Shown here: in pieces, positions 8,538 through 14,868 of the stretch
Layout: each line of letters opens with the position of its first letter
How positions within the stretch are numbered: the stretch's first letter is position 1
IMG/VR virus record: IMGVR_UViG_3300042296_000310
Coordinates: 1 to 47,541 of that record
From: a virus
DNA: 47,541 bases
Direction: 5' to 3' (one strand)
The notes under the pieces: model-generated
What the model was told of the DNA's origin: nothing
Database searches by the model: none
What the model saw: the letters and a program-made list of their open reading frames with translations, nothing else
Translations under genes and position numbers: made by a program

Positions 8538-8936
8538 ACCGATTGAAACAAATTGTTGATAACGCTACGGCTTTAGAGCTGGAAGGCGTTTGATACGCCC
8601 ATAGATAGCAAGGTTACGGCCTAGCAAGTGTCAATATATTGCGCCTAGCGTATATTCTTTGACTAGCTTGCATATAGGTTGCTTGTTCTATCAAGAAACG
8701 TGCCATGCAGTATGCTCTTTAGACTAAGTTTTAAAACATACGGTGGCGGTGTAATGACTATAATCCTTGGCAGGGATAGTGAATTATGCTGGCGGCAATC
8801 TGTAAGCCCGTCGAACGATGTATAAAGCGGCTCTCCAAAATTATGGATACAGAGCCGCCCTAGCGGGGAAATTGTATCTTCATTGGTATTGTTTCCCTGC
8901 TAGGCATAAGGCTAGGGCTTTATCGGAGTAAACCCT
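8538..8936 (+). other. Non-coding, structured leader region
   Basis: No convincing gene in 399 bases. Two clear dyads are present. GCGGCTCT (8827-8834) pairs with AGAGCCGC (8851-8858). CTAGCGGGGAAA (8860-8871) pairs with TTTCCCTGCTAG (8892-8903) with one mismatch. A 37-codon frame (8819-8932) overlaps both but lacks a ribosome-binding site. The hairpins lie just before the small gene at 8937 and may be mRNA processing or translation-control elements. Confidence 0.5.
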
Positions 8937-9230
8937 ATGTTATATAATCGCGCCTCTTATCAGCCTATCAATGGTAATATGTCACTAAAAAAGACTGTTG
9001 CACCTAAGCGGCCTTTCTTATTGTTTAAGAATAAAGAAGGTTTAACATTCACAAAAGCAGTTACGGCATCAACATTGCGTATGATTGCTAAGCATAACAG
9101 TAAATTGACTTCAACTGATATTCTAATCGACCTATTGCATGGCAACACTTTCAGAATTGCCAACGGCGTTTCAGTGACGATAACTTATCGCTAATAAATC
9201 AATCAATCAATCCCTAGCCTTATGCCTAGC
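8899..9230. repeat. 19-bp perfect inverted repeat flanking a small gene
   Basis: GCTAGGCATAAGGCTAGGG at 8899-8917 is the exact reverse complement of 9212-9230. The arms enclose the whole gene at 8937-9194. The right arm is followed by a second dyad, AATAAC (9231-9236) with GTTATT (9243-9248). The left arm overlaps the 8860-8903 hairpin, so alternative folds compete. Possible roles are a long-range mRNA stem closing the gene in a loop, paired protein-binding sites, or the ends of a mobile cassette. Confidence 0.75.
8937..9194 (+). CDS. Small early protein, unknown
   Basis: The 85-residue product is basic in its N-terminal half (SLKKTVAPKRPFLLFKNKEG). No family is recognised. GGAG at 8925-8928 is correctly spaced for ATG 8937; an internal Met at 8982 is an alternative. 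The gene sits wholly inside a 19-bp inverted repeat (8899-8917 and 9212-9230), so it may be a self-contained cassette or be translated under control of a long-range RNA stem. Confidence 0.6.
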   Translation: MLYNRASYQPINGNMSLKKTVAPKRPFLLFKNKEGLTFTKAVTASTLRMIAKHNSKLTSTDILIDLLHGNTFRIANGVSVTITYR

Positions 9231-9270
9231 AATAACGCTAGGGTTATTGATGGAATAGGATAAAGTTATC

Positions 9271-9900
9271 ATGGCTACTACCTTAAAAGCAATCGACAAT
9301 AAAATTGCAACATTTTCGACTAATCGGGCTAAACTACAGTCACTTGGTCACGAAATTGCAATGTTGATTTTCATGCACGCTGCGCCTACGCAAATATCAG
9401 ACGATTGCTCTGGCACTGGCGATTGCACTCGTGCTGTTAAGCTAGCTGCACAGATGCCTAAGTCATGGCAGACGCAGCTTGAAAATTGGTTCAAGGCTTA
9501 TACACCTATTCGTATTGTTACCAAAAATAACAAGTGCGAATATGCCCCCAAGTATAAAGCAGAGAAGGACGTTGACGCTAAACTAGCTTTCTGGAAGCTA
9601 GAAGAAGCGAACAATAATCCTTTTTACGGCTTTGAAGAACCCGAGTCCGCAAAAGAAAGCCCTACACTCGCACGATTGCTTGCGATGATTGAAGGGCTTG
9701 CGGGTCGTATTGACAAGCTGGCTGATAAGAAAGAAGCCGAAGGCGGTGTTATTGACGCCGACAAGCCGCAAGCGAAGATGGTCGTCGCAGCCCTAAAAGC
9801 GATGGATTTTAGCAAAATTAAGGCGTTAGCGACTGCCGCTGCTGCTAACGATAGCGCGACTACTGATGATGATGTAGAGGGCGCTTCCAAGGCGGCATAA
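9271..9900 (+). CDS. Early protein of unknown function
   Basis: The 209-residue product begins with a helical segment (ATTLKAIDNKIATFSTNRAK). The middle holds DDCSGTGDCTRAVKLAAQMP and the tryptophan-rich SWQTQLENWFKAY. The C-terminal third is Ala/Lys/Asp-rich and low in complexity (ATAAAANDSATTDDDVEG), so it is probably disordered and acidic. Proteins of this layout occur in early regions of T7-like phages of alphaproteobacteria, but I cannot assign a function. A strong 12-bp hairpin (9925-9951) lies 25 bases after the stop. Confidence 0.65.
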   Translation: MATTLKAIDNKIATFSTNRAKLQSLGHEIAMLIFMHAAPTQISDDCSGTGDCTRAVKLAAQMPKSWQTQLENWFKAYTPIRIVTKNNKCEYAPKYKAEKDVDAKLAFWKLEEANNNPFYGFEEPESAKESPTLARLLAMIEGLAGRIDKLADKKEAEGGVIDADKPQAKMVVAALKAMDFSKIKALATAAAANDSATTDDDVEGASKAA

Positions 9901-9924
9901 GCATAAAAGTATCTAAGTATGGTA

Positions 9925-10120
9925 ATCGCTGGCGCTCTAAGCGCCGGCGATGCCAGCTTGTAGGTAAACTGCCTCTACTTTATACCTTCAATAGAGCCTA
10001 GGCACCTCATAATATTAATGAGGGATAGACATTGGACCTACGGGAATTGATAGCCCGTATCCTAGGCTCTATTGAGGGTTTCAAGTGTAGTGTAATTGTC
10101 GCCAGCACAAGAGAGGCGAC
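9925..10120 (+). ncRNA. Structured intergenic RNA with three-way junction
   Basis: Three elements lie between genes at 9900 and 10156. (1) ATCGCTGGCGCT (9925-9936) pairs with AGCGCCGGCGAT (9940-9951): 12 bp with one G-U pair and a 3-nt loop. (2) TCAATAGAGCCTAGG (9988-10002) is the exact reverse complement of 10061-10075 and encloses two more hairpins, CCTCAT/ATGAGG (about 10005-10022) and TACGGG/CCCGTA, which gives a three-way junction. (3) GTCGCC (10098-10103) pairs with GGCGAC (10115-10120). This could be RNase III-type processing sites or a discrete regulatory RNA. The folding is seen; the function is inferred. Confidence 0.55.
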
Positions 10121-10155
10121 TCCCCTCAACCCCTCTATCATAAGGAGAATTATGT

Positions 10156-10317
10156 ATGAAATCGACATTTAAGGCCCGCGATTATGTGTTCCGCAAGCCT
10201 ACTATGGCTCAAGCGTTTCTTTCTGCGTTTCCAAATATCAAAAGGCCAATTCCTCACATTCGGGAACCTAAGTTGGCTAAAGACGGTGTGGTTATTAAAG
10301 CAGACTTCAAACGATAA
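10156..10317 (+). CDS. 53-aa basic protein, unknown
   Basis: ATG 10156 follows AAGGAG. An earlier ATG at 10152 stops after six codons. The product is basic and Pro-containing (KSTFKARDYVFRKPTMAQ), with no membrane segment or recognised domain. Its stop overlaps the next start (TAATG at 10315-10319), a clear sign of translational coupling. It is too short to classify but is supported by the ribosome-binding site and the coupling. Confidence 0.6.
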   Translation: MKSTFKARDYVFRKPTMAQAFLSAFPNIKRPIPHIREPKLAKDGVVIKADFKR

Positions 10318-10517
10318 TGGCAATTAAAACGCACATACGTTCGCGTAATGCCTTTTCTTTTAAGAAGCACCTTGAGAAGCAGGGTGTGACTACTCGTGAA
10401 GGCTTTCGCTATCATTTGGATTTTGTAGCTAATGCCGTGAAATTTAACCCACGTTTATCCTTGGGTAGGTATAAGGTTGACCCCAAGAACCCTAACGGGG
10501 GCACATATCATGGCTGA
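10317..10517 (+). CDS. 66-aa basic protein, unknown
   Basis: The product is rich in Lys, Arg and His (AIKTHIRSRNAFSFKKHLEK) with a predicted helix around residues 10-35. It starts by TAATG coupling with the gene upstream and overlaps the next start at 10510 by 8 bases. It is part of a tight run of small early genes. No family is recognised. Confidence 0.6.
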   Translation: MAIKTHIRSRNAFSFKKHLEKQGVTTREGFRYHLDFVANAVKFNPRLSLGRYKVDPKNPNGGTYHG

Positions 10518-10656
10518 TAAAGATGCAGAGAGGTTAATTTGTGAGCTTGTGGATATTGTTCGCGTTACTCCCGGATTGTCAATAAAAGAAAAGCAAGTCT
10601 TATCACGTGCTGAACCTAGGGTTTTAGAAATTGAGCGTAAACTAGAAGAAGTGTAG
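10510..10656 (+). CDS. 48-aa helical protein, unknown
   Basis: The ATG at 10510 overlaps the preceding gene by 8 bases. The 48-residue product is mostly helical and amphipathic (ADKDAERLICELVDIVR and EPRVLEIERKLEEV), possibly a small coiled coil. There is no signal peptide. The stop TAG at 10654-10656 is 7 bases before the next start at 10664, so it fits the operon. Confidence 0.55.
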   Translation: MADKDAERLICELVDIVRVTPGLSIKEKQVLSRAEPRVLEIERKLEEV

Positions 10657-10663
10657 GTGACTA

Positions 10664-11215
10664 ATGAACATCTTTCTCACTGACCCATGTCCACGTCAAT
10701 GCGCTATCAATCTTGACGACAAGCGGGTGAACAAGATGTTGCTTGAGACTGCACAACTGTTGTCGGCTGGTCTTGTATTGCGTTCTAGGCGACTAGGTTT
10801 AGAGTCTCCCAAGGGTTTATATAAGAATACCCATATCAATCATCCTTGTGCAGTCTGGACGCGCTCTTCACGTGCTGCGTTTTGCTGGATGCTTGAGCAT
10901 GGGTTTGCATTAGCTGACGAGTATGCTTATCGCTATAATACTAGACGGCGTGACAAGTCATTACTTGATGATAATAGATATTATGACCATGCCTGTATGC
11001 GTATTCTTGATATTGCTGGGGCTAATTATAATATGTTGTTTCCACTTGATGATTTACCTCTAATCTTTAACTTTAATTCGTCGGGGCAGAATAGTGGCAT
11101 TTCTGTGTTCCATGACTACCAGTTGTGTATGTCTAACAAGTGGATGAATTTAGACAAGGCAAAGCCACTCTTTACTCGACGCAACCGCCCTTCTTTCTAT
11201 ACTCTAATTAAATAG
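10664..11215 (+). CDS. Conserved phage protein, possible pyrimidine-dimer glycosylase-like
   Basis: The 183-residue product opens with NIFLTDPCPRQCAINLDDKR and continues VNKMLLETAQLLSAGL, then HINHPCAVWTRSSRAAFCW. A Met-Ile/Phe-x-x-D, (D/N)K-(R/H)V-x-KM-x-LE-TAQLL layout occurs in phage and cyanophage proteins that annotation often links to the pyrimidine-dimer glycosylase superfamily. A repair role is therefore possible, but I cannot place catalytic residues. AGGTGAC precedes the ATG. It lies in the early operon next to genes of unknown function. Confidence 0.5.
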   Translation: MNIFLTDPCPRQCAINLDDKRVNKMLLETAQLLSAGLVLRSRRLGLESPKGLYKNTHINHPCAVWTRSSRAAFCWMLEHGFALADEYAYRYNTRRRDKSLLDDNRYYDHACMRILDIAGANYNMLFPLDDLPLIFNFNSSGQNSGISVFHDYQLCMSNKWMNLDKAKPLFTRRNRPSFYTLIK

Positions 11216-11224
11216 GAGATTTTT

Positions 11225-11533
11225 ATGTCAGCATATGAAACACAATTCACACGCGAAACACGTGAGGGAGTTAAAAACCCTTCTGTTAATATGTGGAACA
11301 GAAAACCTTATCGTAATAATGAGTTCAAAGCTCTCGAGCCTGGTTGGGAAAATGATGTGGAATTAGAAGAATGGATACCATTGTTTCGTGGTCATTCTCC
11401 TGCCAATTGGAAAAAAGGAATGGCTTGGCGATACGCCGACACTCCTGCATATCCAAGTCGATTGTTTACAAACTTTGAACCTTCTTGGCATCAAGACAGA
11501 GTGTATTATGTTGACAGTAAGGCAATAAAATGA
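11225..11533 (+). CDS. 102-aa aromatic-rich protein, unknown
   Basis: A soluble, Trp/Tyr-rich product (MWNRKPYRNNEFKALEPGW, SPANWKKGMAWRYADTPAYP) without membrane segments. AGGAG precedes ATG 11225. The gene ends 4 bases inside the next one (ATGA-type overlap at 11530), so the two are translationally coupled. No family is recognised. Confidence 0.6.
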   Translation: MSAYETQFTRETREGVKNPSVNMWNRKPYRNNEFKALEPGWENDVELEEWIPLFRGHSPANWKKGMAWRYADTPAYPSRLFTNFEPSWHQDRVYYVDSKAIK

Positions 11534-11946
11534 TTATAACAGATTTTAATTCTTTACCAGACCCTTGTAAGAATTGTATGTATAGAGTTGACACATCAAA
11601 ATCTTTAGGTAATCATAGGGATGATAAATGTAGTCACCCTGCCAACGATTATAGATACATCGAATACCTTCATACAGAATCTTGTCCACATTCTTGTATC
11701 CTGACAGTTATCAAAAATAATTGGTTGTGGTTACGTATGTACAATAAAGGTTTAGAGAAAGCGTATGTAAGGATTACAGACAAAGAAAAAGCCCTCGTAA
11801 GGGCCAATTGGTTTGTAATGAAAATTGCTCATATAGCTGATTGGGTTATAAAGAAACAAGATGAACGTATGGCTAAACGTAAATTGTTATACAATGTCAA
11901 ACAAGCTGTTAATCAGTTTATTTCCGCTCGTGGCTTTGTTGAGTAG
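11530..11946 (+). CDS. 138-aa Cys-containing protein, unknown
   Basis: The N-terminus has a CKNC pair (residues 13-16) followed by further Cys/His (KCSHPAND, ESCPHSCI), compatible with a small zinc site. The C-terminal half is a Lys-rich amphipathic helix (ADWVIKKQDERMAKRKLLYN). TTGACA at 11511 with TATAAC 18 bases later may be a weaker promoter at its start. A perfect minus-strand promoter (12004-12032) points into its 3' end and could produce antisense RNA. Confidence 0.6.
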   Translation: MIITDFNSLPDPCKNCMYRVDTSKSLGNHRDDKCSHPANDYRYIEYLHTESCPHSCILTVIKNNWLWLRMYNKGLEKAYVRITDKEKALVRANWFVMKIAHIADWVIKKQDERMAKRKLLYNVKQAVNQFISARGFVE

Positions 11947-12003
11947 CCCTGTATTCGGATAGTATATATTGTATGTATTAACCGGGACGTACTCTATAAT
12001 AGT

Positions 12004-12032
12004 ATTATACCACACTTTGTCACTGTTGTCAA
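12004..12032 (-). promoter_or_regulatory. Perfect sigma70 promoter pointing left, antisense
   Basis: Minus strand: TTGACA (12032-12027), a 17-bp spacer and TATAAT (12009-12004). It lies in the gap between two rightward genes and points against them, into the 3' end of the gene at 11530-11946. No convincing leftward gene follows. The -35 box lies in a palindrome, TTGTCAAGACAA (12026-12037), which may bind a regulator. An antisense or small RNA is the likely product. Confidence 0.75.
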
Positions 12033-12062
12033 GACAAATCGTATTGTAAGGAGTTAATATTA

Positions 12063-12167
12063 ATGTTTGGACGTTATAAACCTCTCCGTTGGAAGTCATT
12101 TAATGTGACTTTGTGTATCATGCCTCTAACAATGTTTTCATATGCTTTAATTCTTAGCCTGCTCTAA
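12063..12167 (+). CDS. 34-aa single-span membrane peptide
   Basis: AAGGAG precedes ATG 12063 at good spacing. The product has a basic N-terminus (FGRYKPLRWKS) followed by one hydrophobic helix (VTLCIMPLTMFSYALILSLL), giving N-in topology by the positive-inside rule. Such peptides in early phage regions often modulate membrane proteins or depolarise the membrane. Function is unknown; the ribosome-binding site and composition support a real gene. Confidence 0.5.
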   Translation: MFGRYKPLRWKSFNVTLCIMPLTMFSYALILSLL

Positions 12168-12302
12168 TAGGGCAGTGCTTTGCAAGGGGATGCGGAGTTA
12201 GCCACGTAAATCGTAGTATAAACGGCGTTGTGTAAGGGTTTGACTCCCTTAATTCCCAACCAATTTTTTAATGTAGTAACTTTAATAGAAAGGTAATTAG
12301 AT
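12168..12302 (+). other. Short non-coding gap with a T-arm-like hairpin
   Basis: TAAGGG (12233-12238), a 7-nt loop and CCCTTA (12246-12251) form a hairpin resembling a tRNA T-arm, with CCA 9 bases further on and T6 soon after. I found no matching 5' acceptor strand or anticodon arm, so it is not called a tRNA. The short U-tract at about 12265 gives weak terminator potential. Confidence 0.35.
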
Positions 12303-13151
12303 ATGGTTAGTTTAAAAGCACACGGGGGACACTGTTGTGGTGCCCAACATATTCATGGTTTCACACACGGTCGTGCGGCAGACATTTTAGAATTGTATCA
12401 GTTCACACAACAGCGTAACCCTTGTTTACATGAAGTTATTTTAAATGAAAGCCAATGTCGCGCTAACCCAGTACTGCTCAATAAATTAGCTCAATTAGGT
12501 TATGTTTTGACTACAGGGTTTGTCAACGGCAATCACGACTCTTCTGTGTATGTTTTTCATCGGGCCGGTCGGCGGCTTCCTCTTAACAACCTTAATTTTG
12601 ATTGGACTGGGCAGATTGTTTCACCGTCCATTGCCGGTGTTTTACCTCGTTTACCTGTATGTTCGCCTGAAATACGGATGTTTACGGCTGTTCGTGGTGC
12701 TTATGTTTCACCCCTACACATCCGTCCCGGTGATGTATTCACATACCACAACCCACAAAATGATTTACACGGTGCCCAACTCGTTTATTTTGGCCCTAAT
12801 GTTCCATCGCCGGATGATAGTAGAGTAACTTTGAGAGTTCGAGGGAATCGTCGTGTTGTTAGACGTGCAATTTCTTGTTTACGTTGGTATGAACAAGCTA
12901 ATCCTCCGACTGTGGACCAGTTGCCTTTAATTCCTTTGCAGCGTCATACCCAAAACGATAATGATATCCCTGCTCCTGTAGAGCCTCCTCAAGTGGTGTA
13001 TAGCACTTATCACAACGTCTTTAGAGACGGTCGAGTTGGTCCCGGCTACCCTAGCCTAGAAGAGGCCCGTAATGGCGCTCCACGGGTCACTGTGAGGCAT
13101 CGGCAGGATGTTTACAGCGATGGGACTGTCGAGACTACTGTTTTACCATAG
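12303..13151 (+). CDS. 282-aa His/Cys-rich protein, unknown
   Basis: The N-terminus has a dense His/Cys motif (AHGGHCCGAQHIHGFTHGRA) suggestive of metal binding, then HEVILNESQCR. The middle is beta-rich and the C-terminus carries a 25-residue beta-type repeat-like tail (TYHNVFRDGRVGPGYPSLEE and RHRQDVYSDGTVETTV). AGAAAGG lies before the ATG. No family is recognised. It precedes the amidoligase cluster and may belong to that transcription unit. A hydrophobic out-of-frame reading at 12520-12828 is judged a shadow. Confidence 0.6.
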   Translation: MVSLKAHGGHCCGAQHIHGFTHGRAADILELYQFTQQRNPCLHEVILNESQCRANPVLLNKLAQLGYVLTTGFVNGNHDSSVYVFHRAGRRLPLNNLNFDWTGQIVSPSIAGVLPRLPVCSPEIRMFTAVRGAYVSPLHIRPGDVFTYHNPQNDLHGAQLVYFGPNVPSPDDSRVTLRVRGNRRVVRRAISCLRWYEQANPPTVDQLPLIPLQRHTQNDNDIPAPVEPPQVVYSTYHNVFRDGRVGPGYPSLEEARNGAPRVTVRHRQDVYSDGTVETTVLP

Positions 13152-13163
13152 GAGACTTGTATT

Positions 13164-14123
13164 ATGCTCATTAAAGACCTTGAGTTTAACCCCACGTTTA
13201 CTGATACTCAATATGATAAGTGTATCGAGTTTTTTGAAGAAGGTCCTGAAATAGTAATCGATTACTGCACTAAATACATTATTGTAGGTGACACAGTATT
13301 AATAAATGCTCCTGCCGCTTGTCACCAGGCTCTCGGCAGCCATACAGTCAAAAACGTAACTCTTGTTGCTACAGAAATAGCCTTGGTTCGTCGTAATCTA
13401 CAAAATTGTGATGGTGCGATGGAGTTTTTAGATTGGATGCTTAATCATTCATTCGCCAGTAGGTTTATTGTCAACAAACCAGAGCATCGCACTCTTGAGT
13501 GGGTATCTAAAAACGGCATAATTGTATCCTCCGATGTTATGCAACCATTATTTCAAATGATTATGATTTTCTCTCGCTCTCATTCAGAGCGCAGCAGTAC
13601 GCAGTTTGCTAAATGGAAAGAATTGGTCGACGATGGGTTTGACCCACATTTTGCATATCAAGTATGTATGTGTGTAACGGCAGGTGGCGGTTTGCAAACT
13701 TTTCCTGATGAAGGTACTGTAACGACACGCACAGGCCACACAACAACCTATCTGCTAACTTTAAATAGTATGAAGATGTTTTGTGAAGGAGAGTTAGGTT
13801 CTTGTAAATACGAGACTCGTGCTTATAAGGTCAACAAGTCTATTTATGGATGCTTTGATTTGTTTCAAGAACAAACGAGAAAAACCTACAAAGATAATTT
13901 TGTAAAAGATTTGTTTAATCAGTGTCCTGATTTCAGATTGCGAATGAAAGCGTTTCGCAACGAGGACACAGCTGTTGAAGCGTATCGTCCACCAAATCCA
14001 TTCAAACGTCCTTCTATGGTTTATGAGAAAAACCCTGACGACGTAACTTATCAAGAGTATTTTAACGTAGTAATCCCTTACATGAAAGAGAAAGGTTTGT
14101 TTTATAATGCCCCCAACAACTAA
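13164..14123 (+). CDS. 319-aa protein upstream of the amidoligase cluster, unknown
   Basis: A soluble, mixed alpha/beta protein with several Cys (YCTKYIIVGD, CHQALGSHTVKN, QVCMCVTAGGG). No membrane segments and no recognised domain. It has a good ribosome-binding site (AGGAG) and overlaps the next gene, a class I amidotransferase, by 17 bases. That coupling places it in the same pathway unit. It could be a carrier, scaffold or novel enzyme of the cluster; this is inference from position only. Confidence 0.6.
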   Translation: MLIKDLEFNPTFTDTQYDKCIEFFEEGPEIVIDYCTKYIIVGDTVLINAPAACHQALGSHTVKNVTLVATEIALVRRNLQNCDGAMEFLDWMLNHSFASRFIVNKPEHRTLEWVSKNGIIVSSDVMQPLFQMIMIFSRSHSERSSTQFAKWKELVDDGFDPHFAYQVCMCVTAGGGLQTFPDEGTVTTRTGHTTTYLLTLNSMKMFCEGELGSCKYETRAYKVNKSIYGCFDLFQEQTRKTYKDNFVKDLFNQCPDFRLRMKAFRNEDTAVEAYRPPNPFKRPSMVYEKNPDDVTYQEYFNVVIPYMKEKGLFYNAPNN

Positions 14124-14868
14124 AGCACAAGAGCCCCGTAAGTGGGAACGTATTGATTTACCTGACTTTAACGGTCGAAAGGTTTTTGTTACTAACGGCG
14201 CTTTTTATTCACAGATTATATCTTTGATGGCTTCTTGTGGAATGGAACGAGCCTCCACTGTCAAAGACGCTGACATAGTGGTGTTTTCTGGTGGTGCTGA
14301 CGTTAATCCAGCTCTTTATGGACAAGAGTCTTTGCGTGAAACATCTTGGTCTGTTGACCGTGATGACGCAGAAATAGCTGTATATAATGAAGCAGTGGAG
14401 TTGAACAAAATATTGTTCGGCATTTGTCGTGGTGCACAGTTCATTCATGTTATGAACGGTGGTCAGTTATGGCAGCATGTTGAAGGACATGGAGGCACGA
14501 ACCATCTTATCACTGACGTTGAGGACAACTATCAGGTAGTCTCCAACTCTATTCACCATCAGATGTTGATGGAGAATGAAGACATTGAGATTGTGGCAGT
14601 TTGCTCTACTCAAGTATCTTATAAGTTTTTGTGTGACAGTATGTCGGAAGAGTTGTTTGATAATGAGACCATGCTTGAGATTGAAGCAGGGTATTATACA
14701 GATGACCGCTCGTTCTTTGTTCAAGGTCATCCAGAAGTAGGTTCTGACGACTATCGTTCATGGTCTATGAATAAACTTTACGACCACGTTCTTGAGTGGG
14801 AGGTGTTCGACCAAGAAGATTTGGACGACGAAGAAGATTTATACACAGTATCGGAGGAAGTAAACTAA
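14107..14868 (+). CDS. Class I glutamine amidotransferase-like / gamma-glutamyl hydrolase (peptidase C26-like)
   Basis: The 253-residue product has the class I GATase layout: FSGGADVNPALYGQES is the oxyanion-side loop, the nucleophile elbow is GICRGAQ with C107, and the catalytic dyad is H208 and E210 in GHPEVG. The opening SGGxDxxPxxYG is typical of gamma-glutamyl-GABA hydrolase relatives (peptidase C26). It would hydrolyse a gamma-glutamyl or other amide bond, or deliver ammonia. The C-terminus is very acidic. Its stop overlaps the next ATG (TAATG at 14866-14870), coupling it to a class II amidotransferase. Confidence 0.85.
   Translation: MPPTTKAQEPRKWERIDLPDFNGRKVFVTNGAFYSQIISLMASCGMERASTVKDADIVVFSGGADVNPALYGQESLRETSWSVDRDDAEIAVYNEAVELNKILFGICRGAQFIHVMNGGQLWQHVEGHGGTNHLITDVEDNYQVVSNSIHHQMLMENEDIEIVAVCSTQVSYKFLCDSMSEELFDNETMLEIEAGYYTDDRSFFVQGHPEVGSDDYRSWSMNKLYDHVLEWEVFDQEDLDDEEDLYTVSEEVN

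Noticed and set aside
8819-8932. 37-codon frame before the 85-aa gene
   Set aside because: No Shine-Dalgarno sequence, and it spans two strong hairpins; better explained as structured RNA.
11887-12099. Leftward 70-codon ORF near the antisense promoter
   Set aside because: It contains the promoter itself, so RNA from that promoter would lack its start.
12180-12265. tRNA-like T-arm (TAAGGG-loop-CCCTTA) with a nearby CCA
   Set aside because: No 5' acceptor strand complementary to the 3' side and no anticodon arm; the stem is 6 bp, not the standard 5.
12520-12828. Hydrophobic 102-codon out-of-frame ORF, holin-like at first sight
   Set aside because: It lies fully within the 282-aa gene. Frame-shifting its T-rich third positions automatically yields hydrophobic residues. 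No ribosome-binding site.
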